Origin: Bacillota bacterium
GTDB lineage: Bacteria; Bacillota_A; Clostridia; Peptostreptococcales; Anaerovoracaceae
Assembly (NCBI GenBank): GCA_017438085.1
Contig: JAFRWH010000240.1
Span: 1 to 7,642, forward strand
Direction of reading: 5' to 3'
DNA: 7,642 bases
Below the pieces are notes generated by a model. That model made no database searches, had not been told where the DNA came from, and was given only the letters and a program-made list of their open reading frames with translations. Every line of letters begins with the position of its first letter. The first letter of the stretch is position 1. The translations under genes were made by a program, and so were the position numbers. This document shows positions 1-6,028 of this stretch, one piece after another.

Positions 1-28
1 CCTGAGCCAGGATCAAACTCTCAATTAA
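1..28 (-). rRNA. 16S ribosomal RNA, 5' end (partial)
   Basis: The reverse complement of positions 2-21 is AGAGTTTGATCCTGGCTCAG, the near-universal sequence at the start of bacterial 16S rRNA (E. coli positions 8-27). Counting back seven bases places the mature 5' end near position 28. Only the first 28 bases or so are in the window, and the rest of the gene lies beyond position 1. It is transcribed leftward from the two promoters at 285-313 and 393-421. The fragment is too conserved to identify the organism. Confidence 0.95.
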
Positions 29-278
29 TTTGTATCCAAAGCCTTCCGGCTTTTGATCTGACTCATAACGCTTTGCGTTAATTTTTTCTAAGTTATCTTA
101 GAATTATTGTTTTTTTAGAAATCTGTACGAGGAACATATTTGTTCCTTACCAATCATTGCTGATTGTTTTTTGTACATTTTCGTCTTTTGAAAAGAACTT
201 GATCTTTTCTCTTAAGACTCAATTTCTACACTATGATGTTTTCAAGGTTCTGCGCTCTGCTCCTAAAGGAGCGGAACA
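29..278 (-). other. rrn operon leader (5' external transcribed spacer upstream of 16S)
   Basis: This is the AT-rich untranslated stretch between the P2 start point (about 278) and the mature 16S end. It contains several small perfect inverted repeats with 3-4 nt loops: 38-53 (6-bp arms, GGAA tetraloop in the RNA), 66-80 (6 bp), 86-103 (7 bp), 130-147 (7 bp), 151-166 (6 bp), 184-196 (5 bp) and 259-272 (5-6 bp). A boxA-like site lies at 237-250. No plausible protein gene is present. The RNase III processing stem cannot be judged because its partner strand, downstream of 16S, is outside the window. Confidence 0.8.
237..250 (-). promoter_or_regulatory. boxA-like rRNA antitermination site
   Basis: The minus strand reads GAACCTTGAAAACA, which resembles the TTCTTTGAAAACT-type boxA found in rRNA leaders of low-GC Gram-positive bacteria. 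It lies about 9 nt downstream of a small hairpin (259-272, GCTCC/GGAGC). This gives the hairpin-then-boxA order of known rrn leaders, where NusB/NusE (S10) bind boxA RNA to keep RNA polymerase from terminating early. The match is by eye only. Confidence 0.5.
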
Positions 279-284
279 TTGGTG

Positions 285-313
285 ATTATACGCTTTGGCC
301 TTGCTCTTGTCAA
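285..313 (-). promoter_or_regulatory. rrn promoter P2
   Basis: On the minus strand there is a perfect TTGACA (-35, 308-313), a 17-bp spacer and a perfect TATAAT (-10, 285-290). The start point is near 278. Upstream, 319-345 is a run of A-tracts on the transcribed-strand side, matching an UP element that contacts the alpha subunit C-terminal domain. It is the downstream member of the tandem pair, the usual layout for a strong rRNA operon. Confidence 0.93.
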
Positions 314-384
314 CATCTATTTTTCGTTTTTTCAAACTTTTTTTCGTCGCTGTTTCTTAGAGCTTTTTGCCTCTTTGCACAACC

Positions 385-416
385 AAGGCGAGAGTATACT
401 CTCTTACTCCCGCCTT
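385..416. repeat. Imperfect inverted repeat spanning rrn P1 core promoter
   Basis: Arms of 12 bp (385-396 and 405-416) match at 11 of 12 positions around an 8-bp centre. A perfect 14-bp palindrome (GAGAGTATACTCTC, 390-403) sits inside it over the -10 box. The dyad runs from the edge of the -35 box to the start point. It may be an operator or a chance symmetry. Confidence 0.6.
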
Positions 417-421
417 GTCAA
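393..421 (-). promoter_or_regulatory. rrn promoter P1
   Basis: On the minus strand there is a perfect TTGACA (-35, 416-421), a 17-bp spacer and TATACT (-10, 393-398, one mismatch to consensus). The start point is near 386. The discriminator after the -10 is GC-rich (CTCGCC), a feature associated with stringent control of rRNA promoters. An A-rich UP-like element lies at 425-444. The core is embedded in an imperfect inverted repeat (385-416). Confidence 0.92.
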
Positions 422-533
422 CTCCTTTTTTTAAAACTTTTTTCAATGCCCCGAAATCCTTTGTTTTTCAGGCTTTTCCGGTCTTTAGCGCTTTGCTTTG
501 ATAAAGCACCATCTACATTATATTATATAGATA

Positions 534-1643
534 TTAATGGGTCAGAACATCTGCCAGTATCTCTGCAGCCTTGTTCATTTCAGCGATATTCAGCTTCTCT
601 GTCACGGCATGGTTCCCGGACATTCCGGTGGATACTACCACGCACTGAAGTCCCTGCTGATTATAGATGTTGGCATCGGATCCACCGCCTGCGCCGTCCA
701 GCCTGGGTTCAACGCCCTGACGCTTGCAGCTTTCGGCATATTCGCGGATGACAGATGCATCATCTTCTATTTTATATGACAGATACTTGGTGCGTTTGCT
801 GTATTCCAGCTGAGCCCCGAACTTCCTGCATGCGTTTTCAAAACATCTGCGCACATGCGCTTCCTGCTTATCAAGAAGCTTTGCATCTCTGCTGCGTACT
901 TCCATCTTTACGCTGCACTTTTCGGGAACTATATTAGTCGGATATTCGGAAACGATGGAGCCGATATTGCAGGTGGTCAGTTCGTCCACACGCAGAAGCC
1001 TCATCTTGGCTATTGCGCAGGATGCCACCTGAATGGCACTGATGCCTTCCTCGGGCTGATTGCCTGCATGAGCGCTGCGTCCGGTGATAGTCGCCTCAAT
1101 GCTGTACTGACCGGGCTGGCAGTTTACTATGCGGCCGGGATGGCCGCCGGTATCGAGCACATAGCCCTGCTTTGCGTGAAGCTTGCTTACATCGATGGAC
1201 TTTGCTCCGTTAAGACCGGTCTCTTCGCCTACCGAGAAGATTATCTCCGTGCTTCTGTGAGGCAGATCCTGCTCGGTGATGGTCCGTATTGCTTCGAATA
1301 TCTCTGCTATGCCTGCCTTATCGTCAGCTGCAAGCACGGTAGTGCCGTCGCTGTATACAAAACCATCCCTGATCTGGGGCTTGATGCCCTTTCCTGGCAC
1401 GACCGTATCCATGTGAGCGCTGAGCAGTATGGGTTCGCCGGGAAGCGTACCCTCGAGCCAGCCGATAACATTGAAGCCATTTGTCTTATAGAAGCTTCCC
1501 GCAGACTCCACGCGGACCTGCATGCCGGGGATAGTTTCCAATAATTCTATGAGCTTGTTGCCCATGGCGAGCTCGTGACCGCTTTCGCTGTCGATCTGTA
1601 CGAGCTCTAAGAAGTTGTCAAGGATCCTGCTTTCGTTGATCAT
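534..1643 (-). CDS. PepT-like M20-family metallopeptidase
   Basis: The gene encodes a predicted cytoplasmic di-zinc aminopeptidase, 369 aa, related to tripeptidase PepT and closest in length to the shorter PepT-like group (true PepT is about 410 aa). The M20 catalytic set is visible in order: SAHMDT (metal ligand H77, D79), AADDKAG (bridging D107), SVGEETG (catalytic E140, metal E141), LDTGG (D164) and GNHAVTEK (metal H345). The inserted dimerisation domain begins near residue 175 and carries GRSAHAGNQPEEG. No signal peptide is seen. It is the last gene of the cdaA operon. Its ATG lies 2 bp after the stop of the preceding gene, with GTGGAGAA about 11 nt upstream, so translation is probably coupled. 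The product is probably a peptide-degrading housekeeping enzyme; the exact substrate (di-, tripeptide or acylated amino acid) cannot be told. Confidence 0.9.
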   Translation of the reverse strand: MINESRILDNFLELVQIDSESGHELAMGNKLIELLETIPGMQVRVESAGSFYKTNGFNVIGWLEGTLPGEPILLSAHMDTVVPGKGIKPQIRDGFVYSDGTTVLAADDKAGIAEIFEAIRTITEQDLPHRSTEIIFSVGEETGLNGAKSIDVSKLHAKQGYVLDTGGHPGRIVNCQPGQYSIEATITGRSAHAGNQPEEGISAIQVASCAIAKMRLLRVDELTTCNIGSIVSEYPTNIVPEKCSVKMEVRSRDAKLLDKQEAHVRRCFENACRKFGAQLEYSKRTKYLSYKIEDDASVIREYAESCKRQGVEPRLDGAGGGSDANIYNQQGLQCVVVSTGMSGNHAVTEKLNIAEMNKAAEILADVLTH

Positions 1644-1645
1644 GT

Positions 1646-2323
1646 CTATTCGTGTTTCTCCACTATATCATTTGCGCTCTTGTAAATGCTGTTAGCCGGA
1701 ATAACGCCTCTGACACTGGATGTGGGATATACATTGGAGTGGGATCCCACCACTGTGCCGGGGTTGAGAACGCAGTTGCAGCCTATTTCGGCATAGTCTC
1801 CGAGCATGGCTCCGACCTTCTTTCGTCCGGTGAAGATCTGCTCATCCTCCGCCTTGATGGTAACAAGCTGCCTGTCCGCCTTTACATTGGAGGTTATGGA
1901 GCCTGCTCCCATGTGAGCCTTGTGTCCGAGCACGGAATCTCCCACGTAATTATAATGAGGAGTTTCTACGCCATCGAAGAGTATCACATTCTTGAGTTCA
2001 ACGGAATTGCCCACAGTAGCGCCTTTACCCACGATGGCGCTGCCTCTGATAAAGGCGCAGTGGCGTATCTCGGCACCGTGGTCTATGATGCAGGGCTTGC
2101 CTATGTAAGCGCTGGGGAAGACCTTGGCGTCCTTTGCGATCCAGACACCCTCGGAGGGGTTGTCGAATTCATCTGCGGGCAGTGTGGGGCCGAGCTGAAG
2201 AATATAGTTTTCGATCTCGGGAAGCACTTCCCATGCGTAGGTCTTGCCTTCAAAAAGCGGTGCGGCAATGGTATAGCTGAGATCCATCATCTCTGCGATG
2301 GTGGGGATTTTCTTTGCTTTCAT
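1646..2323 (-). CDS. Standalone left-handed beta-helix acyltransferase (GlmU C-domain-like)
   Basis: This 225-aa protein is built of hexapeptide repeats (about residues 58-210) forming a left-handed beta helix. It resembles the acetyltransferase half of GlmU and of archaeal bifunctional sugar-1-phosphate enzymes. PHYNYVGDSVLG (122-133) aligns with the GlmU catalytic-histidine region, so H123 is the likely catalytic base. GAGSITSN (139-146) and GAMLGDYAEIG (171-181) are typical of the family. There is no nucleotidyltransferase domain (no LAAGxGTRM), although such proteins are often labelled UDP-N-acetylglucosamine pyrophosphorylase. The ATG follows a strong SD (AGGAGG, 2330-2335) that overlaps the glmM stop codon. 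Because glmM makes glucosamine-1-phosphate just upstream, acetylation of that product is an attractive inference, but the acceptor is unproven. Confidence 0.85.
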   Translation of the reverse strand: MKAKKIPTIAEMMDLSYTIAAPLFEGKTYAWEVLPEIENYILQLGPTLPADEFDNPSEGVWIAKDAKVFPSAYIGKPCIIDHGAEIRHCAFIRGSAIVGKGATVGNSVELKNVILFDGVETPHYNYVGDSVLGHKAHMGAGSITSNVKADRQLVTIKAEDEQIFTGRKKVGAMLGDYAEIGCNCVLNPGTVVGSHSNVYPTSSVRGVIPANSIYKSANDIVEKHE

Positions 2324-2329
2324 ATGTTT

Positions 2330-2335
2330 CCTCCT
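2330..2335 (-). promoter_or_regulatory. Ribosome binding site of acyltransferase, overlapping glmM stop
   Basis: The sequence is a perfect AGGAGG on the minus strand, 6 nt before the ATG at 2323. Its first bases are shared with the TAG stop codon of glmM (2334-2336), so ribosomes ending on glmM stop on the next gene's SD. Confidence 0.85.
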
Positions 2336-3737
2336 ACTTGACGCGAACCAGCAGCCCCTGATCCTGCATTGCTGCGATCATGGTGTCGACTGCTTCTTCG
2401 GCTGCTTCTTCGGTATCGGCTTCAGCCATTACTCTGAGAACGGGTTCGGTGCCGCTCTTTCTGAGGAGCACGCGGCCTCTGTCGCCGAGCTTGGCCTCTG
2501 CAGCCTTTACGGAAGCCTTTACGCCTTCGTTGTTCATGGTCTGGTCCTTATCGGTGACCACGACATTCTTCAGAACCTGAGGATACATGGTAACACCCTC
2601 AACAAGCTGTGAGAGAGTTGTCTTCTGCTCCAGAACGCACTGCATTACCTTGATGGCTGTAAGAACGCCGTCGCCGGTGGTGGCCAGATTTCTGAAGATG
2701 ATATGGCCGGACTGCTCGCCGCCGATCAGATGATCCTTCTCGACCATGCATTCATATACGTATTTGTCGCCCACAGCGGTCTTTTCATAACCGATGCCCA
2801 GCTCATCCAGAGCCTTGTAGAGTCCGAAGTTGGACATTACGGTGGTGACCACCTTGCTGTCGCCGAGGGTCCCGAGGCTCTTCATATATTTGGAGCAGAC
2901 GTACATGATCTCGTCGCCGTTTACGACCTTGCCGTTTTCGTCCACGGCCAGGCAACGGTCAGCGTCTCCGTCGAAGGCGAAACCGATATCAAGACCTTCG
3001 TCCTTCACCAGCTTCTGCAGGCCCTCAATATGCGTGGAGCCGCAGTTTACATTTATATTGATGCCATCGGGATGATTGTTGATCACGTAAGTTCTGGCGC
3101 CGAGCGCGTCGAATACGCTCTTTGCGATCTGCCATGTGCTTCCGTTGGCAGTGTCAAGACCTATGCGCATACCTCTGTAGGAGGTGGTGGCAAGGGAGAT
3201 CAGATATGCGATATAGCGGTTGCGGCCGGCGGAGTGATCGATGACCTCGCCGATGGAAGCGCCGACGGCATAGGGGACCTTGTTGGCGGTCTCGCCATTG
3301 ACCTTGAGTTCAAAGTTTCCATCGAGATATGCTTCAACATCGTCGATGACTTCGTCTTCCATCTTTTCGCCGTTGCTGTTGATGAGCTTGATGCCGTTAT
3401 CGGTGTAGGGATTGTGGCTTGCGGAGATCATTACGCCACAATCGAAGTCCTCGGTGCGGGCTACATAAGCCACGCTGGGGGTCGAAGTAACATGCAGCAG
3501 ATAGCAGTCTGCGCCGGTGGAAACGATGCCTGCGGACAGCGCGTCCTCGAACATGTAGCTGGATCTGCGGGTATCCTTTCCGACTACGATCTTCGCCCTG
3601 TAGCCGGCAGGCCGTTTAAGCCTGGGATTCTTGGAATAATACCAGCCTATAAACTGTCCGATCTTAAATGCGTGTTCTGCGTTGAGTTCTACATTGGCTT
3701 CGCCTCTGAAGCCGTCTGTTCCGAAATACTTACCCAT
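2334..3737 (-). CDS. glmM: Phosphoglucosamine mutase GlmM
   Basis: GlmM converts glucosamine-6-phosphate to glucosamine-1-phosphate, the cytosolic step feeding UDP-GlcNAc for peptidoglycan. From the chosen ATG the protein is 467 aa, slightly longer than the usual 445-450. It begins MGKYFGTDGFRG, the classic GlmM start. The four alpha-D-phosphohexomutase signatures are present: ISASHNP (phosphorylated Ser107), DGDADR (Mg ligands D256, D258, D260), GGEQSGH (339-345, sugar binding) and RKSGTEP (426-432, phosphate binding). The frame stays open 31 codons further upstream, but that stretch is cdaR coding sequence read in another frame (K/R/Q-rich) and is not part of GlmM. The ATG overlaps the cdaR stop by 8 bp and has AGAGGT (3746-3751) 8 nt upstream. 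In other Firmicutes GlmM is physically and functionally linked to CdaA and can inhibit it. Confidence 0.97.
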   Translation of the reverse strand: MGKYFGTDGFRGEANVELNAEHAFKIGQFIGWYYSKNPRLKRPAGYRAKIVVGKDTRRSSYMFEDALSAGIVSTGADCYLLHVTSTPSVAYVARTEDFDCGVMISASHNPYTDNGIKLINSNGEKMEDEVIDDVEAYLDGNFELKVNGETANKVPYAVGASIGEVIDHSAGRNRYIAYLISLATTSYRGMRIGLDTANGSTWQIAKSVFDALGARTYVINNHPDGININVNCGSTHIEGLQKLVKDEGLDIGFAFDGDADRCLAVDENGKVVNGDEIMYVCSKYMKSLGTLGDSKVVTTVMSNFGLYKALDELGIGYEKTAVGDKYVYECMVEKDHLIGGEQSGHIIFRNLATTGDGVLTAIKVMQCVLEQKTTLSQLVEGVTMYPQVLKNVVVTDKDQTMNNEGVKASVKAAEAKLGDRGRVLLRKSGTEPVLRVMAEADTEEAAEEAVDTMIAAMQDQGLLVRVK

Positions 3738-5034
3738 TGTTTTGTACCTCTGTCTGCTGCGTTTCCGTTGTTTCTGTCTGTTCTGTTTCTGTCTGTTCCT
3801 CTTCAGTCTGATCTTCGTTTTCCAGATCATACGGAGAAACGATCCTTACGACAATAATCTTGGGGCTGACTGTAAGTGCAACTCCTTCATATTTATCAAC
3901 TGTGCCCAGGGAAACTGTCTGGGTACCAGATTCGTAACCGGTCAGGTCCATGAGAGGCTGCAGGTCCTCTGCATTCAATGTACGGATGGCGTCCAGATCG
4001 CCTTTTGCGCTGACATTGATCAGCAGCTCTTCATCCCCATACTCCAGAGTCCAGTCCTCCGGCAGACCGATGATCTTCATCTCGCCAAGCGTATAGTTGA
4101 AGCTGATCTCGCCTGTATGCAGTATAACTACCTGAGCCCAGAGATTCTGGCTGGAATTCGCCAGGTATATATTGCTTGGGAGTATGGGCTCCACCTTGTA
4201 ATTGGAGTCCTGAGTAATTCCTTCTATATTCAGAGGTTTTCCGTTGACTACCTGGATCTCTTCCAGGATGTCAGCCGGGCCTTTGATGTTTATGCGTGTG
4301 GGATAAGTAAAGTTCTCTACATTTGAGCCAAGTCCGGGTGCGCCCGAATAGGTGACCCTGAAGGGCACATTCTTTATCTTGTAGAGCACCGAGGTGACAG
4401 CGATGCTGCTGTCTGTGATCTCCACATTGGATATGATATTTCCTTCCTTATCAAGAGCTATGCCCAGAAGATTCTCCGTCTGGGGGATATCGATTTCAAG
4501 CTGAGTCACGTCAACATCCACGCGGACCTGGGTGACCATATCCACGAGCGACTTGGCGCCTCTTACTTCCACAAGATCGTACTCTTTGTCCAGCACGGTC
4601 ACCTCAAAATCCCCGGAGGGTTCGTTGTACGCTATGGAAAGAGGTTTTTCCTCTGTGACCAGCTCATCCACATAGACCTGTATTTTCTGAGAACGGATAT
4701 CTTCTATAGTAAGATTATCCGGGCCTGAAACATTCACTGTAATATAGTTCTGCCCTGCGCTCAGGTTTGCGACGCTTGCAGTAGCACTGAAATTAGCGGC
4801 AGAGATGCCTGCCAGCTCGTTTCTTGGGGCGCTGACTGTGATATCTACCGTGTAGTTTCCGTCACCCGCAATGGTAAAACCGTTGCTGCGCAGAAGTTCT
4901 ATGCCCTGAAGCTGGACCTCAAGATCCCTAACAGTAGTGGACTGCGGCGGGTTTACTACGTTTATGACATAGGACCAGAGAAGGATGGCCAGTATGACGG
5001 AAATGAAAATGTCAATTATTTTCCTTTGTTCCAT
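3730..5034 (-). CDS. cdaR: CdaR, YbbR-domain regulator of c-di-AMP synthase
   Basis: CdaR is a membrane-anchored extracytoplasmic protein that modulates the diadenylate cyclase CdaA. The 434-aa product has a short cytoplasmic N-terminus (MEQRK), one transmembrane segment at about residues 6-27 (IIDIFISVILAILLWSYVINVV region) and then about four beta-rich YbbR-type segments to about residue 400. It ends in an acidic Glu/Thr/Gln tail (about 405-434) encoded partly by a 15-bp tandem repeat. I chose the ATG at 5034 because the purine run AAAGGGGGG (5043-5051) lies 8 nt before it. The in-frame GTG at 5043 sits inside that run and would have no room for an SD (437 aa if used). The start lies within cdaA (23-bp overlap) and the end overlaps glmM by 8 bp. 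YbbR proteins diverge strongly, so assignment rests on domain architecture plus position between cdaA and glmM. Confidence 0.92.
   Translation of the reverse strand: MEQRKIIDIFISVILAILLWSYVINVVNPPQSTTVRDLEVQLQGIELLRSNGFTIAGDGNYTVDITVSAPRNELAGISAANFSATASVANLSAGQNYITVNVSGPDNLTIEDIRSQKIQVYVDELVTEEKPLSIAYNEPSGDFEVTVLDKEYDLVEVRGAKSLVDMVTQVRVDVDVTQLEIDIPQTENLLGIALDKEGNIISNVEITDSSIAVTSVLYKIKNVPFRVTYSGAPGLGSNVENFTYPTRINIKGPADILEEIQVVNGKPLNIEGITQDSNYKVEPILPSNIYLANSSQNLWAQVVILHTGEISFNYTLGEMKIIGLPEDWTLEYGDEELLINVSAKGDLDAIRTLNAEDLQPLMDLTGYESGTQTVSLGTVDKYEGVALTVSPKIIVVRIVSPYDLENEDQTEEEQTETEQTETTETQQTEVQNNG
3746..3751 (-). promoter_or_regulatory. Ribosome binding site deciding the glmM start
   Basis: AGAGGT on the minus strand lies 8 nt before the ATG at 3737, inside the last codons of cdaR. 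The longer alternative start at 3830 has no comparable site and would add a lysine/arginine/glutamine-rich tail foreign to the family. Confidence 0.7.
3770..3799. repeat. 15-bp tandem repeat in the cdaR tail
   Basis: Two adjacent 15-bp copies (3770-3784 and 3785-3799) match at 14 of 15 positions. On the minus strand they encode EQTET-EQTET in the acidic C-terminal tail of CdaR. The unit is a multiple of three, so copy-number change would lengthen or shorten the tail without a frameshift. Confidence 0.85.
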
Positions 5035-5875
5035 TGGCGTCACCCCCCTTTCTCAGTAGCTTTGAGATGAGATCGCGGCTGCTGACCTCTCCCTCTTTCT
5101 GCTTCAGATAATGAGCAAGCAGTGTCTTTTCCACGGTCCGAAGGTCCAGGAAGCGGGAAAGCTTGCCGTCCTGAGCCATGGATATGATACCGGTCTCCTC
5201 AGATACTATAAGAACGATGGCATCAGACACTTCGGAAATACCAATGCCTGCCCTGTGGCGGGTCCCCAGATCCTTGCTGAGGTATGTATTCTCCGTCAGC
5301 GGAAGCACGCAGCCTGCAGCATAAAGCCTGTCGCCGCGGATGATCGCTGCGCCGTCATGAAGAGGCGAACCCTTATAGAATATATTTTCTATCAGCTGCT
5401 CGGAAAGTCTGGAATCCACTATGGTTCCCGTCTCTGCGATGTCCGAAAGAGCTGTGTTGCGCTCTATGATGATCAGAGCGCCCTCCTTCTTCTGCGAGAA
5501 GTAATCTACAGCGCGGACTATGTCGCCAACCATCTCGGAAGCCCGTTCCTGACTGACTTTCAGCTGGCTGCTGCTGAGGAACTTGCCCCGGCCCATGTAT
5601 TCAAGAGCTCTTCTGAGCTCAGGCTGGAATACCACCACGAGGGCAATGAGTCCTACGTTGAGGATCTGGGAAATGATCCATCTGGTGGCATAGAAATGAC
5701 ATATATCCGTGATAAAAAAGGCAACGATAATAAAGGCGAGACCCTTTGAAAGCTGCGCCGCCCTGGAATTTCTGAGATAGCCCAGCAGCTTATAGATGAG
5801 GACGCTTATTATAAGCACGTCGACTACATCGCTGAAGCCTATACTGGAGATGATCGCAGGTATATTAATATTCAT
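5012..5875 (-). CDS. cdaA: Diadenylate cyclase CdaA (DacA)
   Basis: CdaA is a membrane enzyme that makes cyclic di-AMP from two ATP, a second messenger controlling potassium and osmolyte transport and cell-wall homeostasis in Firmicutes. The 287-aa product has three predicted transmembrane helices (about 17-36, 45-62 and 66-85), a short linker and the DAC (DisA_N) domain from about residue 100. Both catalytic motifs are intact: DGA in SPLHDGAAI (D174-A176) and RHR in GTRHRAG (R206-R208). GALIII (132-137) is the usual start of the nucleotide-binding core. The length is near the 270-290 aa typical of the family. I prefer the ATG at 5875 over the TTG immediately before it (5878), because the GGAAAGGGG purine run then has 5 nt rather than 2 nt of spacing. 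It is the first gene of the operon; the next genes, cdaR and glmM, encode its known partners. Confidence 0.97.
   Translation of the reverse strand: MNINIPAIISSIGFSDVVDVLIISVLIYKLLGYLRNSRAAQLSKGLAFIIVAFFITDICHFYATRWIISQILNVGLIALVVVFQPELRRALEYMGRGKFLSSSQLKVSQERASEMVGDIVRAVDYFSQKKEGALIIIERNTALSDIAETGTIVDSRLSEQLIENIFYKGSPLHDGAAIIRGDRLYAAGCVLPLTENTYLSKDLGTRHRAGIGISEVSDAIVLIVSEETGIISMAQDGKLSRFLDLRTVEKTLLAHYLKQKEGEVSSRDLISKLLRKGGDANGTKENN
5043..5051 (-). promoter_or_regulatory. Ribosome binding site deciding the cdaR start
   Basis: AAAGGGGGG on the minus strand ends 8 nt before the ATG at 5034. It contains the first base of the alternative GTG start, which makes that GTG unlikely. The site lies inside cdaA coding sequence. 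Confidence 0.65.
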
Positions 5876-5880
5876 CAATA

Positions 5881-5889
5881 CCCCTTTCC
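5881..5889 (-). promoter_or_regulatory. Ribosome binding site of cdaA
   Basis: GGAAAGGGG on the minus strand lies 5 nt before the ATG at 5875. It is a purine-rich but non-perfect SD. The spacing favours ATG over the adjacent upstream TTG. Confidence 0.6.
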
Positions 5890-5911
5890 TGTGGAAATAC
5901 TACATCACTTT

Positions 5912-5939
5912 ATTTTACTATTTATTGGAGTAATTGCAA
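5912..5939 (-). promoter_or_regulatory. Probable promoter of the cdaA-cdaR-glmM operon
   Basis: On the minus strand there is a TTGCAA -35 (5934-5939, 4 of 6 to consensus), a 16-bp spacer and a TAAAAT -10 (5912-5917, 5 of 6). It predicts a start near 5905 and a leader of about 30 nt before cdaA. The -35 box directly follows the T-tract of the hpf terminator, so one operon ends where the next begins. No c-di-AMP (ydaO-type) riboswitch could fit in so short a leader. Confidence 0.5.
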
Positions 5940-5940
5940 G

Positions 5941-5968
5941 AAAAAACGGCGGTCACAGCCGCCGTTTT
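5941..5968 (-). terminator. Intrinsic terminator downstream of hpf
   Basis: On the minus strand a 10-bp perfect stem (AAAACGGCGG / CCGCCGTTTT; arms 5959-5968 and 5943-5952, 6-nt loop) runs into a T6 tract (5941-5946). It lies about 60 nt after the hpf stop and is a textbook rho-independent terminator. The plus strand also has TTTT after the stem, but interrupted by GGG, so termination in that direction would be weaker. Confidence 0.9.
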
Positions 5969-6028
5969 GGGTTCTTCTTATTCAGATGCCGGAAAACGTT
6001 TGGTTTTATCCGAACTATATTCGGGACA

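Noticed and set aside
494..532. Inverted repeats after the peptidase stop (494-508 and 511-532) as an intrinsic terminator
   Set aside because: The stems are short and AT-rich and are not followed by a T-tract on the minus strand.
511..540. TATAAT-like sequence just after the peptidase stop as a third rrn promoter
   Set aside because: No acceptable -35 lies 16-18 bp upstream. The AT-rich palindrome explains the match.
233..751. Plus-strand 172-codon open frame across the rRNA leader and promoters
   Set aside because: It overlies the two consensus rrn promoters and the end of the peptidase gene on the other strand. The translation is Phe/Leu/Ser-rich low-complexity sequence with no SD and no recognisable domain.
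855..2341. Plus-strand open frames (229 codons each) antisense to the peptidase and acyltransferase genes
   Set aside because: Both are shadows of well-supported minus-strand genes and have no independent coding evidence.
3738..3830. 31-residue N-terminal extension of GlmM
   Set aside because: It is the cdaR tail read in another frame and yields a K/R/Q repeat. The family-typical MGKYFGTDGFRG start at 3737 has its own SD.
2703..3857. Plus-strand 384-codon open frame antisense to glmM
   Set aside because: It lies exactly opposite a fully conserved enzyme gene. The open frame is explained by the codon pattern of glmM and no SD or domain is evident.
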